In this document: positions 54,297-63,051 of the stretch, piece after piece
Position numbering within the stretch: position 1 is the first letter of the stretch
Layout of the letters: each line of letters opens with the position of its first letter
DNA from: CAVTQZ01 sp963737015
GTDB taxonomy: Bacteria > Actinomycetota > Acidimicrobiia > Acidimicrobiales > UBA8190
Assembly: GCA_963737015.1 (NCBI GenBank)
Contig: CAVTQZ010000001.1
Coordinates: 496,001-560,000 of the forward strand
Direction of reading: 5' to 3'
Length of the DNA: 64,000 nucleotides
Notes under the pieces: model-generated
Databases searched by the model: none
What the model saw: only the letters and a program-made list of their open reading frames with translations
Told to the model about the DNA's origin: nothing
Made by a program: the position numbers and the translations under genes

Positions 54297-55337
54297 GTGC
54301 CGTTTCGTCGCATCACCGACCCGCAACGGCTGCAAGCGCTCGTGGGCGCCATGCTCCTCATCGAGGAGGGCTTGGACCTCCCGACCGTGCTCGACAGCAT
54401 CGTCCGCCGGGCCGTCGAGCTGGCCGGTGCGCGATATGGCGCCCTCGGTGTGCTGGACAGCAAAAGAGAGGGTCTGTCGCAGTTCATAACGGCCGGGATC
54501 GATCCCGAGCGCCTCGTGGAGGAGGTGGGACCGGAGCCGGACGGTGAGGGGGTGCTCGCGGTACCGGTCAAGGTACAGGGCGAGGAGTTCGGCAACCTCT
54601 ACCTCTGCGACAAGCAGGACGGAGAGCAGTTCACCGAGGTCGACTGCGACGTGGTCTCGGCGCTCGCGCTGGCGGCCGGACTCGCCATCGACAAGGCGCG
54701 CCTCTACGCGAGATTGCGGGAGCTGACGCTCAGCGAGGAGCGCGAGCGCATCGCCCGGAACCTGCACGACACCGTGATCCAGCGCCTCTTCGCGGTCGGG
54801 CTCATGCTCCAGAGCGCCACCCGGCTGCCGGGCCGAGCCGAGTCCCAGGAGCGGGTCCATTCAGCGGTGGACGACCTCGACGAGACGATCCGCCAGATCA
54901 GGTCGACGATCTTCGCGATCAGTCGGCCGAGGCACGTGACCGGGAGAGGAGTGAGAGCCGAGATCCTCGATCTCACCGACGAGGCCGCAGGGCGGCTCGG
55001 CCTCGACGCTCGCGTCGACTTCGAAGGGCCGATCGACACGACGGTCGATCACGAATCCGCCGAGCACCTCCTCGTCAGCCTCCGTGAGGCGATCTCGAAC
55101 GTCGTCCGTCACGCGTGCGCATCGGCGATCGAGGTAGAGGTGAAGGTCGAGCGCGACGACCTCACGTTGCGCGTGACCGACGACGGGGTGGGTCTCGATC
55201 CGGAACTGGCGCAAGCGGGCGGCCGCGGCCTCTCGAACCTCGCCGAGAGGGCCAAGCTCCTCGGCGGTACCTGCGAGGTTCTGCCTGCGGCGCCGACGGG
55301 GACCGAGCTCATATGGTGCGTCAAGCTCGCCCGATGA
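54297..55337 (+). CDS. GAF-domain sensor histidine kinase (DevS/LiaS-like)
   Basis: 346 residues and soluble. A single GAF domain (about 20-140: DLPTVLDSIVRRAVELAGARYGALGVLD) is followed by a HisKA_3 region with the phosphorylated His in EERERIARNLHDTVIQRLFAVGL (about 156), and an HATPase (SLREAISNVVRHACASAIEVEV, VTDDGVGLDPE, GRGLSNLAERAKLLGGTCEV). The linked regulator is DosR-like, so this is a short DevS relative with one GAF instead of two. Whether it carries heme and senses oxygen, NO or CO, as DevS does, depends on a proximal His that I cannot assign here. Confidence 0.9.
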   Translation: MPFRRITDPQRLQALVGAMLLIEEGLDLPTVLDSIVRRAVELAGARYGALGVLDSKREGLSQFITAGIDPERLVEEVGPEPDGEGVLAVPVKVQGEEFGNLYLCDKQDGEQFTEVDCDVVSALALAAGLAIDKARLYARLRELTLSEERERIARNLHDTVIQRLFAVGLMLQSATRLPGRAESQERVHSAVDDLDETIRQIRSTIFAISRPRHVTGRGVRAEILDLTDEAAGRLGLDARVDFEGPIDTTVDHESAEHLLVSLREAISNVVRHACASAIEVEVKVERDDLTLRVTDDGVGLDPELAQAGGRGLSNLAERAKLLGGTCEVLPAAPTGTELIWCVKLAR

Positions 55338-55379
55338 GACGCTCACAACGAGGCTGACGAGGAAAGGGGCCGATCGATC

Positions 55380-56027
55380 GTGACCACGAGGGTCTTCCTG
55401 CTCGACGATCACGAAGTGGTCCGGCGCGGGCTTCGGGAGTTGTTCGACGCCGAAGCCGACCTGGAGGTGGTGGGAGAGGCCGCGACCGCCGAGGAGGCGG
55501 TGGGCCGGGTTCCCTCCACGCGCCCCGACGTGGCGGTGCTCGACGTGCGCCTGCCTGATGGCGACGGAGTGGAGGTGTGCCGAGACCTGCGCTCGGCGAT
55601 GCCGGAGCTCAAGTGCCTCATGCTCACCTCGTTCGCCGACGACGAGGCTCTGTTCTCCGCGATCCTCGCCGGGGCGAGCGGCTATGTCCTGAAACAGGTC
55701 AAAGGCGGCGATCTCGTGTCGGCGGTTCGTCGCGTCGCGGCCGGCGACTCGCTTCTCGACCCCGCCCTCACACGCCAGGTCATGGAGCGCCTTCGTGGCG
55801 AGAAGGTCGAGGACGAGCGCCTGGCGCGGCTCACCACGCAGGAACGCAACATCCTGGAGCTGATAGCGGACGGCAAGACGAACCGTCAGATAGCAGACGA
55901 GTTGTTCCTCGCGGAGAAGACCGTCAAGAACTACGTGTCGAACCTGCTCGCCAAGATGGGGTTCGCCCGCAGGACCGAGGCAGCCGTGTATGCCGCCCGG
56001 CTCGCTGAACGAAAGCAGAAGCCCTAG
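55380..56027 (+). CDS. NarL/LuxR-family response regulator (DosR/DevR-like)
   Basis: 215 residues. The receiver has VFLLDDHEVVRRGLRELFDAEADLEVV and the phosphorylated Asp in DVAVLDVRLPDGDGVEVCRDL (about 54). The LuxR helix-turn-helix is LTTQERNILELIADGKTNRQIADELFLAEKTVKNYVSNLLAKMGF, almost the same as mycobacterial DosR, including the C-terminal RRTEAAVYAARL. DosR controls dormancy genes under hypoxia and NO. AGGAAAGGGG lies ahead of the GTG start; the kinase gene ends 42 bp upstream, so they form one operon. The target genes are unknown. Confidence 0.93.
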   Translation: MTTRVFLLDDHEVVRRGLRELFDAEADLEVVGEAATAEEAVGRVPSTRPDVAVLDVRLPDGDGVEVCRDLRSAMPELKCLMLTSFADDEALFSAILAGASGYVLKQVKGGDLVSAVRRVAAGDSLLDPALTRQVMERLRGEKVEDERLARLTTQERNILELIADGKTNRQIADELFLAEKTVKNYVSNLLAKMGFARRTEAAVYAARLAERKQKP

Positions 56028-56045
56028 GCGGGCACTCTTCGAGGA

Positions 56046-56267
56046 TCAGGCGGGTTCGGGCCCGGCCACATTGCGCCTAGGTGGCTTCGTGATCTTTCCG
56101 GCCCGGATGCAGGAAGTGCATACGTTCAACCTCTTGGGCGTGCCGTCGACGACCGCCCGGACCCGCTGGATGTTGGGGTTCCAACGGCGCTTGGTACGGC
56201 GATGCGAGTGGCTGAGGCTCATGCCGAACGACGGATGCTTGCCACACACTTCGCACACCGCTGCCAT
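56046..56267 (-). CDS. rpmB: 50S ribosomal protein L28
   Basis: 73 residues: MAAVCEVCGKHPSFGMSLSHSHRRTKRRWNPNIQRVRA, then CTSCIRAGKITKPP. Two CxxC pairs mark the zinc-binding (C+) form of L28. AAGGAG lies 9 nt before the ATG. It is convergent with the response regulator and divergent from the fakA-like gene, a frequent actinobacterial order (rpmB beside the DAK-type protein and recG). Confidence 0.96.
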   Translation of the reverse strand: MAAVCEVCGKHPSFGMSLSHSHRRTKRRWNPNIQRVRAVVDGTPKRLNVCTSCIRAGKITKPPRRNVAGPEPA

Positions 56268-56400
56268 GACGCGTCAACTCCTTCCACGCGACGCCGGATG
56301 TCACTCTGATCGACCAGGCTCCGTCGACGAGGGCCTCAATGGACCTATGGACCGGTAAGGCGATCCGCAGCCGATAAGCCTGTGAAGCAGAGGTCGAGGT

Positions 56401-56406
56401 TAGCAT
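56401..56406 (+). promoter_or_regulatory. -10-like TAGCAT before fakA
   Basis: TAGCAT ends 7 nt before the GTG at 56414, with no ribosome binding site between them. Confidence 0.45.
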
Positions 56407-56413
56407 CGCTGTT

Positions 56414-58156
56414 GTGGAGGCACTCCGGCGGCTCTGCGCGGCCGACCTGGCCCGGGTGATGAGCACGTACCGGCAGGCCCTGGATGCCCACAAAGAGGCG
56501 ATCAACCGTCTCAACGTCTACCCCGTGCCCGACGGGGACACCGGCACGAACATGGCGCTCACCGTCGACTCGGTCGTGAACGAGCTGGACGCTGACGACG
56601 GCTCGGGGCGCGACATGGCGGCAGTGTGCAAGGCGATAACGCATGGGTCCTTGATGGGCGCCCGCGGAAACTCGGGGGTGATCCTGTCCCAGCTGCTACG
56701 GGGCCTGGTGGGGGTCTTCACGGAGTGCCCCGACGGAGACTGCCCAGAAGCTCCCGATCTCGCCCGGGCCCTCGAGGCCGCGAGCGAGGCGGCCTACAAA
56801 GCGGTCCTGCGCCCGGCCGAGGGCACGATCCTCACCGTCGCCCGTGCCGCGTCGGAGGGCGCCAAGGCTGTCGGTGCTGAGGCGCCGCTCGTGGAGGTGC
56901 TCGAGTCGGCGCGCAACGCCGCGAAAGAAGGCCTCGAGCGCACCCCGGAGCTTCTGCCCGTGCTCGCGCAGGCCAACGTTGTGGACGCGGGTGGAGTGGG
57001 GTACCTGCTGCTCCTCGACTCCCTCTTGAAGGTAGTAGACGGAAGGCCCCTGCCCGACGCGCCTTTGTACGAATCTTCCGACAGCTCCGGGCAGTGGACT
57101 CTCGGCGAGCAGGGATCGCATCCCGGCGGTGCGACGAACGGGCCGGCTCGCAGGCAGGAAGCCGGTGGCGGGGCGGTCGCGCTCGACGAGGCGCGCAGCA
57201 CTTACACCGGTCTCAGGTACGAGGTCATGTACTTCCTCCACGCGCCCGACGAAGCGGTAGCAGGGTTCAAGGACGTCTGGGAGGGAATCGGCGACTCCAT
57301 CGTGGTCGTGGGCGGCGACGGCCTCTGGAACTGCCACATACACACCGACGACGTCGGAGCGGCCATCGAGGCCGCTTTGGACGTGGGACGTCCGCGCGAC
57401 ATCCGTGTCTCGGACCTCGCCGAGCAGATCGACGAGGAGCGCTGGGTACGCGAGGCGGCCAGGGCCCCCGCCGTGGAAGCCGCCACAGACACCTCTCACG
57501 TGCGCACCGCCGCGGTCGCGGTCGCAAACGGGGAAGGCGTCGGGAGGATCTTCCGTTCGCTGGGGGTGCACCATCTGGTCCCGGGCGGGCAGTCGATGAA
57601 CCCCTCAACCGAAGAGATCCTGAGGGTCGTGGAGGACGCGGTGCAGGACGAGGTGGTGATCCTCCCGAACAACGAGAACATCGTCCCCGTCGCCATGCAG
57701 GTGTGTGAGCTAGCGAAGAAGACAGCGCGCGTCGTGCCGACGAGCGGGATCGTCGAGGGTTTCGCCGCCCTGCTCGAGTACGACCCACAAGCCGGCGCGG
57801 AGGAGAACGTCAGGTCGATGTCGGAATCTGCTCGCCGTGTCGTCGCCGGGGAGGTGACCCAGGCGGTGCGCGACTCGTCGGGGACTTCGGGACCGATAAA
57901 GGCCGGAGAGTGGATGGGCCTCTCGCGTGACGGCATCGAGGTCGTCGGAAGCTCGATGGCCGAGGCGGCGTGCGGCCTGCTCGGGAAATTGCTCCGTGAC
58001 GAGCACGAGCTCGTCACGATCATCGAAGGCGAAGGAGCAGCGCGGGGCCAGACGCGCGAGATCACGGAATGGCTCTCGGAGCACCGAACTGCTGTCGCGG
58101 TGGAGGTGCACCATGGTGGGCAGCCGCTTTACCCGTATCTGTTCAGCATCGAATGA
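56414..58156 (+). CDS. fakA: DAK2-domain fatty acid kinase-like protein (FakA/YloV)
   Basis: 580 residues. The N-terminal DAK2/Dak phosphatase-type nucleotide domain reads NRLNVYPVPDGDTGTNMALTVDSVV, then SLMGARGNSGVILSQLLRGLVGV and VLRPAEGTILTVARAASEGAK. A middle region follows, with the C-terminal FakB-contact domain (NPSTEEILRVVEDAVQDEVVILPNNENIVPVAMQV and TSGIVEGFAALLEYDPQA). In Firmicutes FakA phosphorylates fatty acids bound to FakB for phospholipid synthesis. No FakB is nearby, so the substrate here is inferred. It stands ahead of recG as in many Gram-positive genomes. Confidence 0.88.
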   Translation: MEALRRLCAADLARVMSTYRQALDAHKEAINRLNVYPVPDGDTGTNMALTVDSVVNELDADDGSGRDMAAVCKAITHGSLMGARGNSGVILSQLLRGLVGVFTECPDGDCPEAPDLARALEAASEAAYKAVLRPAEGTILTVARAASEGAKAVGAEAPLVEVLESARNAAKEGLERTPELLPVLAQANVVDAGGVGYLLLLDSLLKVVDGRPLPDAPLYESSDSSGQWTLGEQGSHPGGATNGPARRQEAGGGAVALDEARSTYTGLRYEVMYFLHAPDEAVAGFKDVWEGIGDSIVVVGGDGLWNCHIHTDDVGAAIEAALDVGRPRDIRVSDLAEQIDEERWVREAARAPAVEAATDTSHVRTAAVAVANGEGVGRIFRSLGVHHLVPGGQSMNPSTEEILRVVEDAVQDEVVILPNNENIVPVAMQVCELAKKTARVVPTSGIVEGFAALLEYDPQAGAEENVRSMSESARRVVAGEVTQAVRDSSGTSGPIKAGEWMGLSRDGIEVVGSSMAEAACGLLGKLLRDEHELVTIIEGEGAARGQTREITEWLSEHRTAVAVEVHHGGQPLYPYLFSIE

Positions 58157-58195
58157 ACGATCGCACACGCGTCGGATGACCGGTCTCAGCGCGAC

Positions 58196-60427
58196 GTGAG
58201 CTCGCTCACAGCGACGAGGACGACACTTGGCAAGCTCGCCGATATCCCCGTCGGCGAGATACGCAGGATCGGGGAGAGACGGGCCGCTCCGCTTTCGGAG
58301 CTGGGCATCAATTCGGTTCTGGATCTCATCACCCACTACCCGCGTCGCTACATCGATCGCACCCATCGTTCCGAGGTCGCGGACATGCGCGTGGGGGAGG
58401 AGTCCCTCGTCCTCGCGACAGTCGAGCGAGTGTCGCAGCGCAGGACGCGCCAGGGACGTCCGATCGTCGAGCTCGACGTCGACGACGGCACCGGCCGGCT
58501 CCGCGTCGTCTTCTTCAACCAGTCCTGGCGAGCGAAGCAGTTGCCTGCGGGCACCGAGGCCCTGTTCTTCGGGAAGCTCGACACCTATCGCGGCCGGCGG
58601 CAGCTCACGAACCCGGTCGTGGACCTCGTCGGCAACCGCACCGGCAGAATCGTGCCGGTGTACCCGACCTCGGAGCGTTCGGGCATAGCCGGCTGGGAAT
58701 TCGGAGACTGGGTATCGGAGGCGCTGCGCCGCGCCGGCGAGCTCGAGGATCCACTGCCCGGGCGCTGGCGCGACGAGCTCGCACTGGCAGGTCGCAACGA
58801 GGCGTTCGCGCAGATACACGGCCCCGAGTCGTTCACCGAGCTCGCAAGGGCGCGAAACCGTCTGGCGTTCGACGAGCTCCTGCGGCTGCAACTCGAGGTC
58901 GTGATGAAAAAGCAGGTCGCAGCGCGCGACGCGCGCGGCATAAGGCATACGGTCGGGCCTGCCGCAGACGCGCAGAGCGGACCCGCCGGGCTGGTAGAGG
59001 CATTCTTCGAACAGCTCCCATTCCCGCTCACGAAGTCACAGTTGTCGGCGGTCGAGGAGATCCGCCGTGATCTGGCCGGCCCGCTGCCGATGCATCGCCT
59101 GCTTCAAGGTGACGTCGGTGCCGGAAAGACGGTCGTGGCGCTGTGCACGCTCTTGTACGCGGTCCAAGGGGGCCACCAGGGTGCGCTCATGGCGCCGACC
59201 GAGGTTCTGGCCGAGCAACATCTCCTCGGTGTGAGAGACCTGCTGGCCGAACTGTCGGTGCCCGACGCGACCAGGCTCGGCGGATCCCGGCCCTTGTCGG
59301 TGATGCTCCTCAGTAACCGCACCACACCACGCGACAGGTCGCGTCTCAAGGACTCGCTCGCCACCGGTTCGCTCGACATCGTGGTCGGCACGCACGCGCT
59401 TCTCACCGACGATGTCAGGTTCCACAGCTTGGGAGTCGTCGTGATCGACGAGCAACACCGGTTCGGTGTCGAACAGCGTTCACAGCTACGCGCCAAGGGA
59501 CGGGACGTGACCGGTGGGGAGGGGGCGGACCCAGATCTGCTCGTCATGACGGCGACCCCCATACCGCGCACTGCGGCGATGGTCGTGTTCGGAGACCTCG
59601 ATCTAACCGAGCTGACGGAGCTGCCGGCAGGTCGCACTCGGGTCGAGACCGTCCTCGTGCGCGACGGGGAGGACGAGAAGGCGGCGTGGAACCGCGTGCG
59701 GGATGAGGTCGCAGCGGGCCATCGCGCCTACGTGGTCTGTCCGCTCGTCGAGGGATCCGAGCGCATACAAGCGCGGTCGGCTACCTCCGAGCGCGACCGT
59801 CTCGCATCGGGAGTCTTGAACGGGCTGCGCGTCGGGCTGCTCCACGGTCAGCTCAAGTCGTCCGAGAAGGAAGGGGTCATGGCGGAGTTCCGCCGCGGCG
59901 ATGTCGAGGTCCTCGTGTCGACGACAGTCATCGAGGTGGGGGTGGACGTGTCCGACGCAACCGTCATGGTGATCGAGGATGCCGAGAGGTTCGGGATCGC
60001 GCAGTTGCACCAGCTCCGTGGGCGGGTCGGTCGCTCGGACCTTGCTTCTTGGTGCTATCTGTTGGAAGGACAGCGGCCGAAACCCAAGAGCACCTCCGGG
60101 GCCCTGCTCGGGTCCGCCACGACGGAGCGCACCGACTCCGCCCGAGCGCGGCTCGAGGCGCTCGAGCAGACCAATGACGGCTTCGAGCTGGCGGAAGTGG
60201 ACCTCGAGATCCGCGGCGAAGGCTCGATCCTCGGCGCAAGACAGAAAGGACGCAGCGACCTCACGCTCGCGTCCTTGCGCCGCGACCGTCCTTTGCTCGA
60301 GCAGGCGCGCCGGGTCGCAGAAGCTCTTCTTTCCGAGGACCCGTTCCTGAGCGCGAGCCGATCGCTTGCAGAAGAGATCAGGTTGTTCGTCGGCGAGGAG
60401 GAAGCGGACTTCCTCTTCAAGAGCTAA
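58196..60427 (+). CDS. recG: ATP-dependent DNA helicase RecG
   Basis: 743 residues. RecG reverses stalled replication forks. The wedge/OB region (VLATVERVSQRRTRQGRPIVELDVDDGTGRLRVVFFNQSW) lies near residue 80, Walker A LLQGDVGAGKTVVAL near 305, DExH as VVIDEQHRFGVEQRSQLRAKG near 420, TATPIPRT near 450, and the C-terminal helicase lobe has STTVIEVGVDVSDATVMVIEDAERFGIAQLHQLRGRVGRS. GTG start 58196. The rsmD start follows closely after its stop. Confidence 0.97.
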   Translation: MSSLTATRTTLGKLADIPVGEIRRIGERRAAPLSELGINSVLDLITHYPRRYIDRTHRSEVADMRVGEESLVLATVERVSQRRTRQGRPIVELDVDDGTGRLRVVFFNQSWRAKQLPAGTEALFFGKLDTYRGRRQLTNPVVDLVGNRTGRIVPVYPTSERSGIAGWEFGDWVSEALRRAGELEDPLPGRWRDELALAGRNEAFAQIHGPESFTELARARNRLAFDELLRLQLEVVMKKQVAARDARGIRHTVGPAADAQSGPAGLVEAFFEQLPFPLTKSQLSAVEEIRRDLAGPLPMHRLLQGDVGAGKTVVALCTLLYAVQGGHQGALMAPTEVLAEQHLLGVRDLLAELSVPDATRLGGSRPLSVMLLSNRTTPRDRSRLKDSLATGSLDIVVGTHALLTDDVRFHSLGVVVIDEQHRFGVEQRSQLRAKGRDVTGGEGADPDLLVMTATPIPRTAAMVVFGDLDLTELTELPAGRTRVETVLVRDGEDEKAAWNRVRDEVAAGHRAYVVCPLVEGSERIQARSATSERDRLASGVLNGLRVGLLHGQLKSSEKEGVMAEFRRGDVEVLVSTTVIEVGVDVSDATVMVIEDAERFGIAQLHQLRGRVGRSDLASWCYLLEGQRPKPKSTSGALLGSATTERTDSARARLEALEQTNDGFELAEVDLEIRGEGSILGARQKGRSDLTLASLRRDRPLLEQARRVAEALLSEDPFLSASRSLAEEIRLFVGEEEADFLFKS

Positions 60428-60437
60428 AGCCAAGAAC

Positions 60438-61001
60438 TTGCGTGTAGTCGCGGGCCACAGCAGGGGCCGCGTCCTGAAGGCGCCGCCGGGCGGCTCGACA
60501 CGTCCGACCTCCGACCGGGTGCGCGAAGCGATCTTCGACATGCTCGGCAGCATCCTCGACCTCGACGACGCGCACGTCGCGGACCTCTTCGCCGGGAGCG
60601 GCGCAATGGGCATAGAGGCACTCTCCCGTGGCGCAGGAAGAGCCGTGTTCGTGGAGAAGGACCCGGTGGCCCTGCGGGCGGTACGCGCAAACCTCACCTC
60701 GGTGGGTCTCGGCGACGCCCCCGTGCGCCTCGTCAAGGCCGATGTCCTCAAATGGGTCGGCAGCCGCCGCGGCGGGGAGGAAGACCGCTTCGATCTGGCC
60801 TTCGTCGACCCTCCTTACGCGTTCGGCGACTGGGCGCGGCTCCTCGAGCTCCTGGACAGCGAAGTGGCCGTCCTCGAGTCGGGTCGCGAGCTCGAGATAC
60901 CGCAGCACTTCGATGTCGTCAGGAGTCGCCGATACGGCGGTACGCTCGTAACGGTGGTCCGTGCGGCCGCTCATCGACCTTTTGTGAGAGGTGCTTCTTG
61001 A
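60438..61001 (+). CDS. rsmD: 16S rRNA (guanine966-N2)-methyltransferase
   Basis: 187 residues from a TTG start. RsmD methylates G966 of 16S rRNA in the 30S subunit. Recognisable parts are LRVVAGHSRGRVLKAPPGGSTRPTSDRVREAIFDML, the SAM-binding VADLFAGSGAMGIEALSRGAGRAVFVEKD and the catalytic DPPY in FDLAFVDPPYAFGDW. An ATG at 60366 is possible but would read basic residues inside recG. The next gene, coaD, starts on its stop codon (TTGA), suggesting coupled translation. Confidence 0.93.
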   Translation: MRVVAGHSRGRVLKAPPGGSTRPTSDRVREAIFDMLGSILDLDDAHVADLFAGSGAMGIEALSRGAGRAVFVEKDPVALRAVRANLTSVGLGDAPVRLVKADVLKWVGSRRGGEEDRFDLAFVDPPYAFGDWARLLELLDSEVAVLESGRELEIPQHFDVVRSRRYGGTLVTVVRAAAHRPFVRGAS

Positions 61002-61477
61002 CGGTCGTCCTCTACCCCGGATCGTTCGATCCCTTCCACAACGGCCATCTCGAGGTGGTCGAGCGTTCTGGGCACCTCTTCGACGAGGTGGTCGTGGCCT
61101 GTCTGCGGAACCCTCAAAAAGCAGAAGCCCTCTTCACACTCCCCGAACGCGAGGAGATGCTCGCAGAGGCCGTGGCGCACATGGTCAACGTGAGAATCGT
61201 CTCGGTGTCGAAGCTGGTGGTCGACGTAGCGCGGGACGTGGGGGCGAGCGCCATCGTGAGGGGCTTGCGTGCCGTATCGGACTTCGAGAACGAGCTACAG
61301 ATGGCGCAGATGAACAGGCAGCTCTCGGGTATCGACACCCTCTTCATACCCACGAGCTCGAAGGCATCTTTTCTTTCGTCACGTCTGTTCCGCGAGGTCG
61401 CGCGCTACGGAGGCGACGTGTCGGCCTTCATACCGAAGGCTGTCGAGAAGCGTTTGCAGGAGAAGTTCGGCAATTGA
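60998..61477 (+). CDS. coaD: phosphopantetheine adenylyltransferase
   Basis: 159 residues. CoaD makes dephospho-CoA from 4-prime-phosphopantetheine and ATP. The nucleotidyltransferase motif GSFDPFHNGHL is at the N-terminus, with RNPQKAEALFTLPEREEML and the second ATP motif SSKASFLSSRLFREVARYGGDVS. The TTG at 60998, behind GAGAGG (60985-60990), is right for MTVVLYPGSF and overlaps the rsmD stop. The next gene begins on its own stop in the same TTGA manner. Confidence 0.95.
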   Translation: MTVVLYPGSFDPFHNGHLEVVERSGHLFDEVVVACLRNPQKAEALFTLPEREEMLAEAVAHMVNVRIVSVSKLVVDVARDVGASAIVRGLRAVSDFENELQMAQMNRQLSGIDTLFIPTSSKASFLSSRLFREVARYGGDVSAFIPKAVEKRLQEKFGN

Positions 61478-62151
61478 GCGAAGAAGACCACCTCGACCCG
61501 TTCGGCGAACCTCTGGAGGATCCGCTCGTCGACCCGTTCGAAGACGACGAGTTCGGCGAGGAGGGCTCTGGAGCGGGGAAGATCAGCGACTCGGAGGACG
61601 CCGAGAGCCTCCTTCGGCGCGCGATGAGAATGGTCGCAAGCGCGCGGGCGATGCCCCTTTCCACTTCGGTGCTCGTCTCGAGAGACGAGCTCATCGCCGT
61701 CCTCGAGGGCGCGCTCGAGCGGCTTCCGGACGAGATGCGGCAGGCTCGATGGCTTCTGCGCGAGCGCGACGAATTCATCGAGTCCGGCAGGCGGGAGGCG
61801 AACAACCTGCTCGAGGAGGTTCGGGCGCAGGCGGAGAGGATGGTGCAGCGTACGGAGATCGTGCGCCACGCGAACCAGCAAGCGCAGAAGGTCGTGGAGG
61901 AAGCCCGTGAAGAAGCCCGCCGGCTTCGTCACGAGGCCGAGGACTTCTGCGACCAGAAACTCGCCAGTTTCGAGATCGTGCTGGAGAGGACGCTCAAGAC
62001 TGTGCTCGCCGGCCGCGAGAAGCTTCGAGCGACGCCCGCGCCGATCCCCGAGGGGACGGCTTGGCGTGTGTCGACCGAGGCGGGCACGACCGCCAGCAAC
62101 AGAGACGAGAATGTCGGGGACGGGGGCTTCTTCGACCAGGACGAGACTTGA
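61474..62151 (+). CDS. coiled-coil protein (DivIVA / ATP-synthase-b-like)
   Basis: 225 residues from TTG 61474, overlapping the coaD stop as TTGA. An acidic N-terminus (EEDHLDPFGEPLEDPLVDPFEDDEFGEE) precedes a long helix with heptad character from about residue 75 to 185 (REANNLLEEVRAQAERMVQRTEIVRHANQQAQKVVEEAREEARRL). It resembles the DivIVA-like proteins found between coaD and the DUF177 gene in actinobacteria, but DivIVA membrane-binding residues are not evident. Function not defined; a cell-wall or division scaffold is plausible. Its start is chosen from the coupling pattern. Confidence 0.75.
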   Translation: MSEEDHLDPFGEPLEDPLVDPFEDDEFGEEGSGAGKISDSEDAESLLRRAMRMVASARAMPLSTSVLVSRDELIAVLEGALERLPDEMRQARWLLRERDEFIESGRREANNLLEEVRAQAERMVQRTEIVRHANQQAQKVVEEAREEARRLRHEAEDFCDQKLASFEIVLERTLKTVLAGREKLRATPAPIPEGTAWRVSTEAGTTASNRDENVGDGGFFDQDET

Positions 62152-62189
62152 CGCAAGCCCCCCGGGTCATCTCGAAAAAGGAGGGAGCC

Positions 62190-62735
62190 ATGTCGGCAAA
62201 ACCCTTCGTCGTCCACGTCGCGAAGCTCCGGCGCACAATCGGAACGCGCTGGCACGAGGTCGTCCGCGGTGTCATCGACGACCTCCGATCCTCGGGGAGT
62301 GCGGTGCCGGAAGGTAGCGAGGTGGAGGCGGATCTCGTTCTCGAGTCCGTGTTCGGCGGTGTCGCGGCCACCGGCGTCGTGAGGGCACCGTGGACGGGGG
62401 AATGCCGCCGTTGTCTGGCACCCGCCTCGGGCGTGGTCGAGGTACGCGCTCTCGAGCACTTCACCGAAGGTGGTGACGGCTCCGATACGTATCCCCTCAC
62501 AGACCACGGGATCGACCTCGAGCCGATGATCCACGATGCCGTACTGCTCGAGCTCCCGCTCGCTCCCCTGTGCACGGAGCAATGCAAGGGGCTCTGCCCG
62601 AACTGTGGCGCCAACCGAAACGAAGACCCTTGTTCGTGCGACCAGTCGCCACCCGACCCGCGTTGGGCGGCGCTCGGCGCGCTCGAGTTCGGCGAATCAG
62701 CCGGGGCCGGACAGAAAGAGCACTCGGGCCCGTAG
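62190..62735 (+). CDS. DUF177 / YceD-family protein
   Basis: 181 residues. GGAGGGAG lies directly before the ATG. The family core is present: VVRAPWTGECRRCLAPASGVVEVRALEHF, and the Cys-rich end LCTEQCKGLCPNCGANRNEDPCSCDQS suggests metal binding. YceD-type genes always neighbour rpmF and are linked to 23S rRNA or ribosome maturation in plants and bacteria. rpmF begins 117 bp downstream. Confidence 0.92.
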   Translation: MSAKPFVVHVAKLRRTIGTRWHEVVRGVIDDLRSSGSAVPEGSEVEADLVLESVFGGVAATGVVRAPWTGECRRCLAPASGVVEVRALEHFTEGGDGSDTYPLTDHGIDLEPMIHDAVLLELPLAPLCTEQCKGLCPNCGANRNEDPCSCDQSPPDPRWAALGALEFGESAGAGQKEHSGP

Positions 62736-62758
62736 CAGGCTCGGGGGTTCTCCCGGGG

Positions 62759-62782
62759 ATTCTCCTCGGCATTCTCCTCGGC
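62759..62782 (+). repeat. 12-bp tandem repeat before rpmF
   Basis: ATTCTCCTCGGC occurs twice head to tail (62759-62770, 62771-62782) with a partial third copy, in the 117-bp gap before rpmF. Confidence 0.9.
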
Positions 62783-62790
62783 ATCTCGGA

Positions 62791-62822
62791 GAGGGACGAG
62801 CAGCTATGTTGGTACGTCCCTC
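62791..62822 (+). promoter_or_regulatory. inverted repeat around a -10-like TATGTT upstream of rpmF
   Basis: GAGGGACG (62791-62798) and CGTCCCTC (62815-62822) can pair across a 16-nt loop that contains TATGTT (62805-62810). It could be a hairpin in the rpmF leader or an operator over a promoter. No -35 box is clear. Confidence 0.45.
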
Positions 62823-62852
62823 GTGCCGGCGACGACATCAAGGTGAGCGACG

Positions 62853-63032
62853 ATGGCAGTACCGAAGAAGAAGACGTCCAAGGCGAAGAGCCGCAGCCGC
62901 AGAGCATCGAACTGGGTGTTGCCGATGCCGCCCAGGAGCATCTGCCCTCAATGTCACAACGCCAAGTTGCCGCACGTCGTTTGCCCGACCTGCGGTTGGT
63001 ACAAGGGTCGCCAGGCGATAGAGATCGATTGA
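62853..63032 (+). CDS. rpmF: 50S ribosomal protein L32
   Basis: Short gene of 59 residues: MAVPKKKTSKAKSRSRR, then ASNWVLPMPPRSICPQCHNAK and LPHVVCPTCGWYKGRQAIEID. The two CxxC pairs (CPQC and CPTC) form the zinc-ribbon version of L32. AAGGTGAG lies just upstream. Between the DUF177 gene and plsX, the usual order. The plsX start follows the stop by 19 bp. Confidence 0.95.
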   Translation: MAVPKKKTSKAKSRSRRASNWVLPMPPRSICPQCHNAKLPHVVCPTCGWYKGRQAIEID

Positions 63033-63051
63033 CCCCGGGTCAGTCACCGGC

